From Thermomonospora catenispora (GTDB lineage Bacteria > Actinomycetota > Actinomycetes > Streptosporangiales > Streptosporangiaceae), in the NCBI RefSeq assembly GCF_006363815.1, contig NZ_RRYT01000033.1:1-39768 (forward strand): a stretch of DNA of 39,768 bases, written 5' to 3'. The translations under genes and the position numbers were made by a program. The stretch's first letter is position 1; every line of letters starts with the position of its first letter. Of this stretch, positions 31,631-38,547 are shown piece by piece. The notes under the pieces were generated by a model. The model had not been told where the DNA came from. It ran no database searches and worked only from the letters and a program-made list of their open reading frames with translations.

Positions 31631-32823
31631 TTGGTCTCCCGCACACCCAGAGCGGTGGCCAGCGCCCCTTCGATCAGCTCGTCGAAGGAGTCGACCCTTT
31701 CCCCCAGCGCTTCGGTTTCCTCCTGCGAGAGGGTCGCGTGGGCCGCATACCGGCATCCGCTCGTCCCCAGCAGCCTCTGCACGGCAGCGGCGTAGTCGTT
31801 CAAGGCGACGACCGACGGATCGCTGTGCCCGCCGTGCCGGTCGGCGCGCACCGGCTTTTCGAAGGCGCCGGCGTAGGAGACCGGCCGGTCGGTACGGACG
31901 GTCAGGTGCGCCAGATGCGGGATGGTGTTGGGGGCGGTGGAGTTCTTCTTGGCCCGGGGCAGGGACAGCAGCGCCGCCTTGAGGAGACCGGCCGCCAGCT
32001 CCCGGGTGTCGTCGAGCCCTTCGCCGAGGCCGGCGTGCAGGTCGCTCACGTCGAGAACGATGTAGCGGTAGAGCACTCCGGCGCTGTGCTCGGCATAGCC
32101 CGTGTGGGCACTGCCGGTGGTGTCGCCCCAGATGTCGGTAACGTCGTCCACCGCGCTGAAGTAGTCGATCTCGGCGCTGACGGCGTGCGTGGTGAACGCG
32201 TGGGCGACCTGGACGGCGCCGTCGACCTGGGCGTCGTCAACCTGGGCGAGCATTCGGCCGAACAGCTTGATGATGCCGTTGCGGCGGCAGAGGATCTCAT
32301 CGACCTCGCTGGTGGGGATGACGCTGTTCTTGCGGCTGAACTTGGCCGAGTCCTTGGGCTCTTCGGCGTTCTCCAGCGCTTCGCGGTACTGAATGGCCAG
32401 CTCGGCCAGTTCGGCGATGGCCGAGACGGGGATGTAGACCATCGCGGCCGTGGACCAGTGCTCACTGGTGCCGCCGGTCTCCTTGTCGGCCTTCTTCTTG
32501 GGGGCCTCGCCGCCGACGCTGCTGGCGACCGCCACGTGCCGTCCTGCGCGTTCGGCCAGGTCGGAGGGCCAGTTGTGCTTCTCCTGCAGGTGGCGGGCGA
32601 GGTATTCGGGCAGCCGGCGGGTGCGCAGCGTGGCCTCGTGCCCGAGGGAGGTCTGCAGGTACAGGCGCATGGCCCGCTTCCAGCATTGGCTGCTGACCCG
32701 GGTGCGCTCCTTGCCGCCCCACGTGACGGTCTTGACGGCATTGGTGTCGTCCCGGTTGAGGTTGGCGAAGGGGATGGCCTGGATGATGTGCGCTTCAATG
32801 AAACGGCCGGGGATCGTGGTCAT
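31627..32823 (-). CDS. cas7e: Cascade backbone subunit Cas7e
   Basis: The protein has 398 residues (Cse4/CasC family). F-I-E-A-H-I-I-Q-A-I-P-F-A-N-L-N-R-D-D-T is the family N-terminus, then R-V-S-S-Q-C-W-K-R-A-M-R. The thumb/palm region includes I-D-Y-F-S-A-V-D-D-V. Six copies normally form the backbone along the crRNA, pairing five bases and flipping out every sixth, which matters for the self-targeting guide described at 35404. The ATG follows GGAG; the gene begins 35 bp after the cas8e-cas11 stop. Confidence 0.97.
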   Translation of the reverse strand: MTTIPGRFIEAHIIQAIPFANLNRDDTNAVKTVTWGGKERTRVSSQCWKRAMRLYLQTSLGHEATLRTRRLPEYLARHLQEKHNWPSDLAERAGRHVAVASSVGGEAPKKKADKETGGTSEHWSTAAMVYIPVSAIAELAELAIQYREALENAEEPKDSAKFSRKNSVIPTSEVDEILCRRNGIIKLFGRMLAQVDDAQVDGAVQVAHAFTTHAVSAEIDYFSAVDDVTDIWGDTTGSAHTGYAEHSAGVLYRYIVLDVSDLHAGLGEGLDDTRELAAGLLKAALLSLPRAKKNSTAPNTIPHLAHLTVRTDRPVSYAGAFEKPVRADRHGGHSDPSVVALNDYAAAVQRLLGTSGCRYAAHATLSQEETEALGERVDSFDELIEGALATALGVRETK

Positions 32824-32858
32824 GAAGGGCTCCAGTCTTCAGGGATTCGGAAAAGGGG

Positions 32859-33455
32859 TCACTGAGCGTCGTGTCCGCCGTCGTCCGTTTCCTGGGCGGC
32901 TGCGAGTTCGTCCTTGAAGCGGGTGCGGTAGAACGCCTGCAGCCAGCGGCGCGTGATCCGGTCGCGATCGTCCTCCCACCTGGCCAGATCCAGCAGGAGC
33001 TGAGCCCAGTCGACGGCCGAGGACCGGTCCGCCAGGATCCGGACCACCGCGGGCAGGTGGCGGTGCAGGCCGTCCACGCTCTGGCGGGTGAGCAGGTCCA
33101 GCCGGGCTTCGGCGGCGCTTTCGCGGAGGGCTCCACGGTTGACGCCCTCGGCGAGGCACTGTCCGAGGTTGCGGCCGGTGAGGGCGTCGGCGGGCGGTTC
33201 GCCTCGGGCCTGTGGTGGAAGTGAGGCGATCATGGCGGCGATCGCGTAGTAAGCGCGCTGGACGGTCTCCCTTTCTTCGGGCACCCTCGCGGCGATCACC
33301 TTGTGCATGCGGTGGCACTCGTCCAGGGGGCGGCCCAGGCCGCTGCGCAGGGCGGCGCGTTTCCCGGGGTCCTCGCACAGTCTGAAGACCTCGGCGACAA
33401 ACCGGCGGGGCCTCTCCAAGGAGGGATGGACGGTGGTCGTCTGCTGAGCGGTCAT
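32859..33455 (-). CDS. Possible separate Cas11 (Cse2) from an internal start
   Basis: Within the fused frame an ATG at 33455 is preceded by CAGGAAACC, a fair ribosome-binding site, and begins M-T-A-Q-Q-T-T, exactly where an independent Cse2 would start. The product would have 198 residues, normal for Cse2. Cascade contains one Cas8e but two Cas11 copies; internal initiation could supply the extra copy, as known for Cas11 made within the large-subunit gene in some I-B, I-C and I-D systems. Whether it is used here is inference. Confidence 0.5.
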   Translation of the reverse strand: MTAQQTTTVHPSLERPRRFVAEVFRLCEDPGKRAALRSGLGRPLDECHRMHKVIAARVPEERETVQRAYYAIAAMIASLPPQARGEPPADALTGRNLGQCLAEGVNRGALRESAAEARLDLLTRQSVDGLHRHLPAVVRILADRSSAVDWAQLLLDLARWEDDRDRITRRWLQAFYRTRFKDELAAAQETDDGGHDAQ

Positions 33456-35027
33456 GGTTTCCTGCCGAGCGGTCGAGGGTGGTGGGGTGGAGCGGCGGTT
33501 CTTCCTGTTGGCCTTGCGGGCACCGCCGTAAAGCTCCAAGCGGGCTTTCTCGATGGCGCGGGCGGTGCGGACACCGCGGATGTGGCTCTGAGTGACCTGC
33601 TCGAAGGCGAAGGTGGCCGCACTGAGGAACGACTGCCTGTACCGGTCGTAGTCCTGGTTGCGCATCCGCGTCCAGAAGATCTCTTCCGCCTTCGGCCAGT
33701 ACACGGCGGCGGCTTGCTCCGCCCAGGCGTACTCCTCGGGCTCGTCTTTGACGATGGCCTTCCAGGCTTGTTTGACAGCTTTGTCGAGGCGGTCGCCGTA
33801 TAGCTCGCCCGCTGTCCGCATGTCGCCGATGCGGCGAGCGGTGGCGGGGTCCTCGTCGTTGATGCGGAAGAGCAGCGGCGGGGTGACGGCCGAGACGAAC
33901 TGGGTGTCTTCGGTCTTGCCGTCCTGTTCAAAACCCAGGGCACGGACCTTGAAGGAGCCGAGCTCGTCCAGATCGGTGCCGAACACGGCAGGGCGCCGCG
34001 GGCGCGTGCCGGTGGCGGTGGTGGGCAGATCCAGCAGGCCGTCCAGGTCGCGCCACAGAGCTCGTCCAGAATCGGCGGGGCGTGCATAGAGATTGCCCTG
34101 CTTGCTGGTCTGGAGGATCACGTAGGCGTCACCGGTGGGGGGTTGCTTCTCGCGGCGGCCCCAGGTGATGTAGGCGTCGGTGACGTGCTGCCCGGTGGTG
34201 TCGGGGATCAACAGCAGCGCGTGTTGCCAGCCACCGGTCAGACGGCTGCAGGGCCCCGGGTAAGGGTCGGGGGTGCGCGGCGGCGCCAGCGGGTCGGGCA
34301 GCTCGGGCACTTCCCAGGGGCAGGGGTCGTCTGTCCTGCGAAGCCCGTCGGGCGGTGGAGTCAGCCCGGCCAGCAGGGTCTCCAAAAGGGTGCCGCCCTC
34401 CGGGTGGTAGGACAGGCTCTTTCGCAAGGGGCCGGCGTGCACATCCGCCGCGGTGACGTCGGCATGTGTGCGGGTGGAGCATCGGCCGGCGGGGCCGTAG
34501 TAGAGCCAGACCAGTAGTGACAGGAACGCTTCAGGCGTTGACAGGGGGACAGGCGAGTCGTCCCAGTGATGGCCGAACCACACCGGGTTGTTGCCCGCAG
34601 GGCGCCCCAGGGCCAGTTTGTTCACTCCGGCGCTCTTCGGGCACACCTTCGGGTCGGCCAGCCTGGGGTCCTGCAGGAACGGCCGCTCCGGGTGGAACAG
34701 GTCGAACCTGCCTTCGTACTTTGCGAAGTAGGCGTCAACGGCGGCGGGATCCAAGGGCTCGCCGAAGATCTCCACACGCCGGTCCAGCCAGTCATCGAGC
34801 CCGTCAGGGCTTTCGTCCAGCCCGGTGACGCGGGCGGTGAGCGCGTACAGCAGGCGGTACACCGCCGACAGGGCGGGCGGAGGGGTGATGGCCAGCGCCT
34901 CTATCTCATGGGCGTGCACGAGCAGGTCCCGCAGGCCGAGTCGGGACGGGCGATCGGGACCTGCCTCCTTCCAGCGGACATCCGCCCACGGGCCCAGGGC
35001 CACGTCGAAACTGACGTCCGATGACAC
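32859..35027 (-). CDS. cas8e: Cascade Cas8e-Cas11 (Cse1-Cse2) fusion protein
   Basis: The single frame has about 722 residues. Residues 1-520 are Cas8e (Cse1): L-G-L-R-D-L-L-V-H-A-H-E-I near the start, then W-L-D-R-R-V-E-I-F, a mid-protein G-N-L-Y-A-R-P-A and a C-terminal helical bundle. A polar, proline-rich linker (N-R-K-N-R-R-S-T-P-P-P-S) leads straight into Cas11 (Cse2), residues 525-722, with R-S-G-L-G-R-P-L-D-E-C and L-L-T-R-Q-S. In most type I-E loci these are two genes. Cas8e recognises the PAM; Cas11 forms the Cascade belly. The GTG at 35027 follows GGAAGGGGGCG; the open frame further up to 35363 is not coding. An internal start exists (33455). Confidence 0.93.
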   Translation of the reverse strand: MSSDVSFDVALGPWADVRWKEAGPDRPSRLGLRDLLVHAHEIEALAITPPPALSAVYRLLYALTARVTGLDESPDGLDDWLDRRVEIFGEPLDPAAVDAYFAKYEGRFDLFHPERPFLQDPRLADPKVCPKSAGVNKLALGRPAGNNPVWFGHHWDDSPVPLSTPEAFLSLLVWLYYGPAGRCSTRTHADVTAADVHAGPLRKSLSYHPEGGTLLETLLAGLTPPPDGLRRTDDPCPWEVPELPDPLAPPRTPDPYPGPCSRLTGGWQHALLLIPDTTGQHVTDAYITWGRREKQPPTGDAYVILQTSKQGNLYARPADSGRALWRDLDGLLDLPTTATGTRPRRPAVFGTDLDELGSFKVRALGFEQDGKTEDTQFVSAVTPPLLFRINDEDPATARRIGDMRTAGELYGDRLDKAVKQAWKAIVKDEPEEYAWAEQAAAVYWPKAEEIFWTRMRNQDYDRYRQSFLSAATFAFEQVTQSHIRGVRTARAIEKARLELYGGARKANRKNRRSTPPPSTARQETMTAQQTTTVHPSLERPRRFVAEVFRLCEDPGKRAALRSGLGRPLDECHRMHKVIAARVPEERETVQRAYYAIAAMIASLPPQARGEPPADALTGRNLGQCLAEGVNRGALRESAAEARLDLLTRQSVDGLHRHLPAVVRILADRSSAVDWAQLLLDLARWEDDRDRITRRWLQAFYRTRFKDELAAAQETDDGGHDAQ

Positions 35028-35375
35028 GAACGCCCCCTTCCTTGTGCAGGGGCCGATCAGTGGGCCCTTTTCAATGCTTGTCGCAGACCCGGGAGCGTCG
35101 TGCCTCGCAGTGCACGGTTCGTACGGCATTCCAGTCACCGCAGCGTCGTGGCCGCAGGCTCTCTCCCGTGATCTGCAGAAATGGCGGACCGAAAAAGGTC
35201 CAGTAAGCTGGTCTGGAACCTCCCGTTCGTGCGGGAGACGGCTCATCCGGTGGACGTCGTCCGAGTCCTTGGACGGAAAGCCCAGGTCACCGGTGGGCAG
35301 AGCTTTCCGCGCAGGCACGGCTCGCGGGCGGTCGCCGCCCGTGAGGGTCAGGTGCGGCGCCACCGGCCGAAGTCT

Positions 35376-35403
35376 CGAATTCCCTGCTCAGCGGGGGTGG
35401 CCC
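35376..35403 (+). repeat. Degenerate CRISPR repeat 1 of the mini-array
   Basis: 16 of 28 positions agree with the array repeat, including AGCGGGGGTG as an unbroken block and the final CC. CCCTGC-TCA-GCGGGG can form a six-pair stem with one G-U pair. The next base is G, as in genuine repeat-spacer junctions. Confidence 0.55.
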
Positions 35404-35435
35404 GGTTGTCATGGGCAGAGAATCCGCAGTCGCAA

Positions 35436-35463
35436 CACTTCCCCGCGAAGGCGGGGGTGCACC
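35436..35463 (+). repeat. Degenerate CRISPR repeat 2 of the mini-array
   Basis: 20 of 28 positions agree with the array repeat. The hairpin CCCCGC-GAAG-GCGGGG keeps both six-base arms of the normal repeat and changes only the loop. Confidence 0.75.
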
Positions 35464-35508
35464 GAGGTGCCTAGAGGGGGCACACCCCGATGACCTCGGT
35501 CGCTTTTA
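35461..35508 (+). terminator. Intrinsic terminator of the plus-strand guide RNA
   Basis: ACCGAGGT (35461-35468) pairs with ACCTCGGT (35493-35500), enclosing GGGG-CACA-CCCC, and is followed by CGCTTTTA. A GC hairpin plus T-run on the plus strand supports a transcript that crosses the degenerate repeats in that direction. Confidence 0.65.
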
Positions 35509-35515
35509 CGCTAGC

Positions 35516-35533
35516 AAGGTTGTTATGGTTAGA
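35516..35533 (+). promoter_or_regulatory. Candidate Cascade target site of the mini-array guide
   Basis: AAG (35516-35518) followed by a protospacer that matches the guide at positions 1-5 (GTTGT), 7-10 (ATGG) and 13-15 (AGA); mismatches at 6, 11 and 12. The site covers the cas3 stop codon. Partial, seed-only pairing would bind but not trigger Cas3 degradation. Confidence 0.55.
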
Positions 35534-38459
35534 TGAGTTGAAGTCCCGAATCCGCACGATAAGTCACCCGCCCTGGCCGCATCCGGCCATACCAGCCGCC
35601 ATCGGAGGCACGTCGCATCGGCAGCAGTTTCCAGTCACGCAGGACGACGTTCTTCTTCCACGAGGGCGGTGTCTTCAGCAGTTCGGTTCCCTCGCCGAAG
35701 TACCGCCCAGGGACCGGGATCATGTACTCGGCGATCACGCGCGCCTGATCACGGGTCACCCGTGACCGCCCCTTCATCCCGGGCACGGGCACCTGGCCTG
35801 CTTCATCCAGCGTCCACTCGCCGGGGCGTTGCTCATAGACGCACACCACGCGTTCGGAGTCGGCACCCAGCCGAGTGGTGAGCAGTGCGGGGTCCATCTC
35901 GACCTGCGTCTCGATGAGGTTGTGCAGGTTGCGAAGCCGCCCGTCGTCGGGTGAAGGGATCGCGACCAGCTTCACGGTCCCTCGCTGAGCGGCCTCATCG
36001 GCGAGGCGTCGCGCGTCCGCTCGAGCGATCCGGCGTGCAGTGGCGTCGTTCAGCGGAGTCACCGTCGCGAAGTTCTCGGCGTAGACCGCGTCGACAAGCT
36101 CCTGCACGTCGCCTGGGATCTTGACCGGTTCGCCGCCGCGTTCGCGCAGCAGCTCACTCGTGCGATGCAGGAGGGATTCGTCGTAGACCTCGCCCCACTC
36201 CTCGGGCACCGTGAATTCCCCCCGTTCATCCACCGGATCCAGCACGATCACACGGGGTTGCGAGCCGACCCACTCGGGACGGCGGGCGTGATGGAGGTCG
36301 GCGCGCTCGTCGCGATGCCGCTGGCATCTGCCCGAGCGTTGCAACAGCAGCGCCATGGGCGCCAAGTCGGTGATGAGCAGATCGAAGTCCAAATCCAGCG
36401 ACTGTTCGACGATCTGTGTGGAGACCAGGACCGTGCGGGGACGCGCCCCTTTCTTGCCGAAGTCCCGCTCACAGGCGTCAAGGATCGCGGCCCGGTCGCG
36501 TTCCCGGTATCGGGAGTGCAGCAGCCGTAGCGCAGGGGGTCGTCCACCGCTCTCCTCCACCCGGCGGAACCAGTCGGCGAGGTGGCGGTATGTGTCCTGG
36601 GCCTCGGTAACGGTGGTGCAGCACACCAGGACGCATCCGCGGTCGCCGTCGACCACGTTTTCCAGCAGCTTCCTGATGACCGCGAGCCGGTGCTCGGGCT
36701 GAGCCGCATCCCCGCCCCGACACACCGGCACCGTCTCGAAGGCGACGACGCGCTCCCGCTCGCTGGTCACCTCCCGGGGAGAGTGCACGGTCCCGGTCAC
36801 AGCGTCGGCGAACAGCCATCCCGGATAGCGAGGCCGCAGCTCTTGAGAGATCGTGTGTCCGGCCCCGAGCATGTAGGCCTCGACCAGCGAACGCGCCGTT
36901 TCACCGGTGAGCGTGGCCGACAGCAGGATCACGGGTGCCCGCAGCGCCCCCAGCCACTCCAGCCATCGCAACAGCAGGGCGTGCATCCAGGCGTCATAGG
37001 AGTGGGCCTCGTCGATCACCATGACCTTGCCCGCTGTCGCCATCAGACGCAGGGCGTTGTATTCCACCGGCAGCACCCCGGCCAGCCCCTGATCGATGGT
37101 GAACGTGCTCAGCGGTGCGAGCAGGCCCCGCCGGCCGGCGTGCAGCCATTGCGCCGCCTCGGTCGAGGCCTGCGCATCGGTGATCACCTCGCCGCCGTCG
37201 GCCGCGCCGGCGGCCGCATCGCCTGCCGAGCCTGACGACAGCCACGCCATGCTGTGAACCTTGGTCAGCGCGGCGTCCCCTAGCAGAGCCCGCTCGGCGA
37301 ATCGCGCGACCCGCTTGTGCATCGCGTCGGTCGTCGCCATCGTCGGCAGGCAGAACCCCAGTCCGTTGGCGTCACTGGCTCGGGCCAGCACCCCTGCCGC
37401 GTACAGCGCCGTCTCCGTCTTGCCGTCGCCCGGAGGGGCTGTGCACAGCAGCAGGCCGGGGCCGTTGACCAGGTCGGGCAACTCCTTCATGACCGACGCC
37501 TGCAAAGAATTCGGCTCATCGAAGCCGAAAAGCTCCTTGAAGGTCCGATCCGCCAGCAGGCCACGCCCCAACCCGGCCTCCTGCACCACCCGCGGGGCAT
37601 CGGCCACCGCCCGCTCCCAATGCGCGCGCAACTCATCCGGAGAAGCCGTCCAGGTCGGACCCGGCATCCGTGCGGTGATGAACGATTCTTGGCTGGCCAG
37701 CCAGTCCGCCACGATCACGATGCCGAGCACCACGATCGCCGCCGGCACGGGGAGGCGTTCATGCAGCACCTCACGAGCACCGGTCAGTTCTCGGAGCACG
37801 ACCGCATGCGCGCGGCACTGCTCTTCCCAGACGCCTTTGCCTATGCCGGGACGAGAAGATCGGGGGGCACGCAGCTCCGAGCGGCGCCCTATCGCAGGAC
37901 AGAACCGCCCGTGATGCCCGCCGAGGAGCTGTGCGATCTGATGCCCGACGTCCCGGCGCACGCTGTCGTCAGCGCGATAGCCCAGCTCTCGGAAGATCTC
38001 GACCAGCACCCACTGCGTCACCTCGTTATGACGCAGGCCGGGTTCCGCGTGGTCTTCGCCGTATTCAGGGGACTCTGTGACCAGCCTCTGATAAAGGTCA
38101 TCGACCAGGACCTGAAACGACGGCGATATCTTGCCTATATCGTGCAAACCAGCCCAAAAGCATACAAGGCTCCTCATGTGCGCAGCGATGCGTTCGCCGA
38201 GCACATCCGCACGCAGAACTCCCAGCCCTGCGGCCCATGCATCCCAGAGCGCCCCGGCCATCGCCGCCGTGTCGATGAGATGGCAGACCACCGGGTAAGG
38301 CCCTGGCAGCCCGTCACACTTGCCCCACAGCCGCGCATCAACAGGCCGCAGAGAATCTCCGTCGAGATCATCCATAGGAACGAACCCCGCCGCACAAGTC
38401 GCAACTTTGACTGCAGGGCAACTAGACCACACACCACCGACAAAATCGCCGGGGCGCAT
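35529..38459 (-). CDS. cas3: CRISPR helicase-nuclease Cas3 (type I-E)
   Basis: The protein has about 976 residues. HD nuclease domain: C-H-L-I-D-T (His60), G-L-H-D-I-G-K (His106-Asp107), L-L-G-G-H-H-G-R. Superfamily 2 helicase: A-P-P-G-D-G-K-T-E near residue 341, V-I-D-E-A-H-S-Y near 481, L-L-S-A-T-L-T, and the S-T-Q-I-V-E-Q-S-L-D-L-D-F-D to Q-R-S-G-R-C-Q-R-H motifs V-VI. It nicks and unwinds target DNA after Cascade binding. The ATG at 38459 has GAGGGGAG upstream and is preferred; ATG at 38375 (M-D-D-L-D-G) would remove 28 residues of low similarity to other Cas3. It is divergent from array 2 with 88 bp between. Confidence 0.95.
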   Translation of the reverse strand: MRPGDFVGGVWSSCPAVKVATCAAGFVPMDDLDGDSLRPVDARLWGKCDGLPGPYPVVCHLIDTAAMAGALWDAWAAGLGVLRADVLGERIAAHMRSLVCFWAGLHDIGKISPSFQVLVDDLYQRLVTESPEYGEDHAEPGLRHNEVTQWVLVEIFRELGYRADDSVRRDVGHQIAQLLGGHHGRFCPAIGRRSELRAPRSSRPGIGKGVWEEQCRAHAVVLRELTGAREVLHERLPVPAAIVVLGIVIVADWLASQESFITARMPGPTWTASPDELRAHWERAVADAPRVVQEAGLGRGLLADRTFKELFGFDEPNSLQASVMKELPDLVNGPGLLLCTAPPGDGKTETALYAAGVLARASDANGLGFCLPTMATTDAMHKRVARFAERALLGDAALTKVHSMAWLSSGSAGDAAAGAADGGEVITDAQASTEAAQWLHAGRRGLLAPLSTFTIDQGLAGVLPVEYNALRLMATAGKVMVIDEAHSYDAWMHALLLRWLEWLGALRAPVILLSATLTGETARSLVEAYMLGAGHTISQELRPRYPGWLFADAVTGTVHSPREVTSERERVVAFETVPVCRGGDAAQPEHRLAVIRKLLENVVDGDRGCVLVCCTTVTEAQDTYRHLADWFRRVEESGGRPPALRLLHSRYRERDRAAILDACERDFGKKGARPRTVLVSTQIVEQSLDLDFDLLITDLAPMALLLQRSGRCQRHRDERADLHHARRPEWVGSQPRVIVLDPVDERGEFTVPEEWGEVYDESLLHRTSELLRERGGEPVKIPGDVQELVDAVYAENFATVTPLNDATARRIARADARRLADEAAQRGTVKLVAIPSPDDGRLRNLHNLIETQVEMDPALLTTRLGADSERVVCVYEQRPGEWTLDEAGQVPVPGMKGRSRVTRDQARVIAEYMIPVPGRYFGEGTELLKTPPSWKKNVVLRDWKLLPMRRASDGGWYGRMRPGRVTYRADSGLQLI

Positions 38460-38547
38460 AGACTCCCCTCGTGCCAGACCGCCCACCGCTCTGCCCCACA
38501 AAGGTCACAGATCAGTAAAATCGATCTGGAGGCCCAGGTCAGCAAGT
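38460..38547 (+). promoter_or_regulatory. Divergent cas3 / array 2 region with CRISPR leader
   Basis: The 37-bp leader element (38511-38547: ATCAGTAAA, 13 bases, CCCAGGTCAG, CAAGT) touches the first repeat of array 2. AGTAAAAT includes a TAAAAT -10-like box that may drive the array. The cas3 promoter must lie in the same short region, so the two may interfere. Confidence 0.7.

Larger units (their letters stand above)
35376..35508 (+). ncRNA. Candidate CreR/CreA-like self-targeting guide RNA
   Basis: Two degenerate copies of the CRISPR repeat (35376-35403 and 35436-35463) lie 60 nt apart, enclosing a 32-nt spacer. Both keep the repeat's GCGGGGGTG half and can form the central hairpin. The transcript would end at the terminator 35461-35508. 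The spacer (from 35405) matches a site at 35519 beside an AAG PAM. Known CreA antitoxin and CreR cas-regulating RNAs have this architecture: degenerate minimal arrays near cas genes whose guides pair partly with a promoter and recruit Cascade as a repressor. The 5' end is undefined; a TAAGCT -10-like box at 35204 is one candidate. Expression is not shown. Confidence 0.55.
35028..35528. other. cas3-cas8e intergenic region with RNA-like elements
   Basis: This 500-bp region lies upstream of the cas8e operon. Reading up the plus strand it holds: a GGACC-GAAAAA-GGTCC hairpin (35187-35202), a possible -10 TAAGCT (35204-35209), a CTCCCG-TTCGTG-CGGGAG hairpin (35220-35237), a nested GGAAAGC...GCTTTCC hairpin with inner GCCCA/TGGGC (35275-35308), and a CGGGCGG-TCG-CCGCCCG hairpin (35325-35341). 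After these come the two degenerate repeats (35376-35463) and a terminator. A 97-codon plus-strand frame (35181-35474) covers most of this and is judged non-coding. Confidence 0.6.

Noticed and set aside
35220-35237. Third repeat of the mini-array
   Set aside because: Its distance to the next degenerate repeat (161 nt) is not a multiple of the array period; listed as a hairpin only.
35181-35474. 97-codon plus-strand frame in the cas3-cas8e gap
   Set aside because: It lacks a clear ribosome-binding site, resembles no family and runs through the degenerate repeat hairpins, whose RNA features explain the sequence better.
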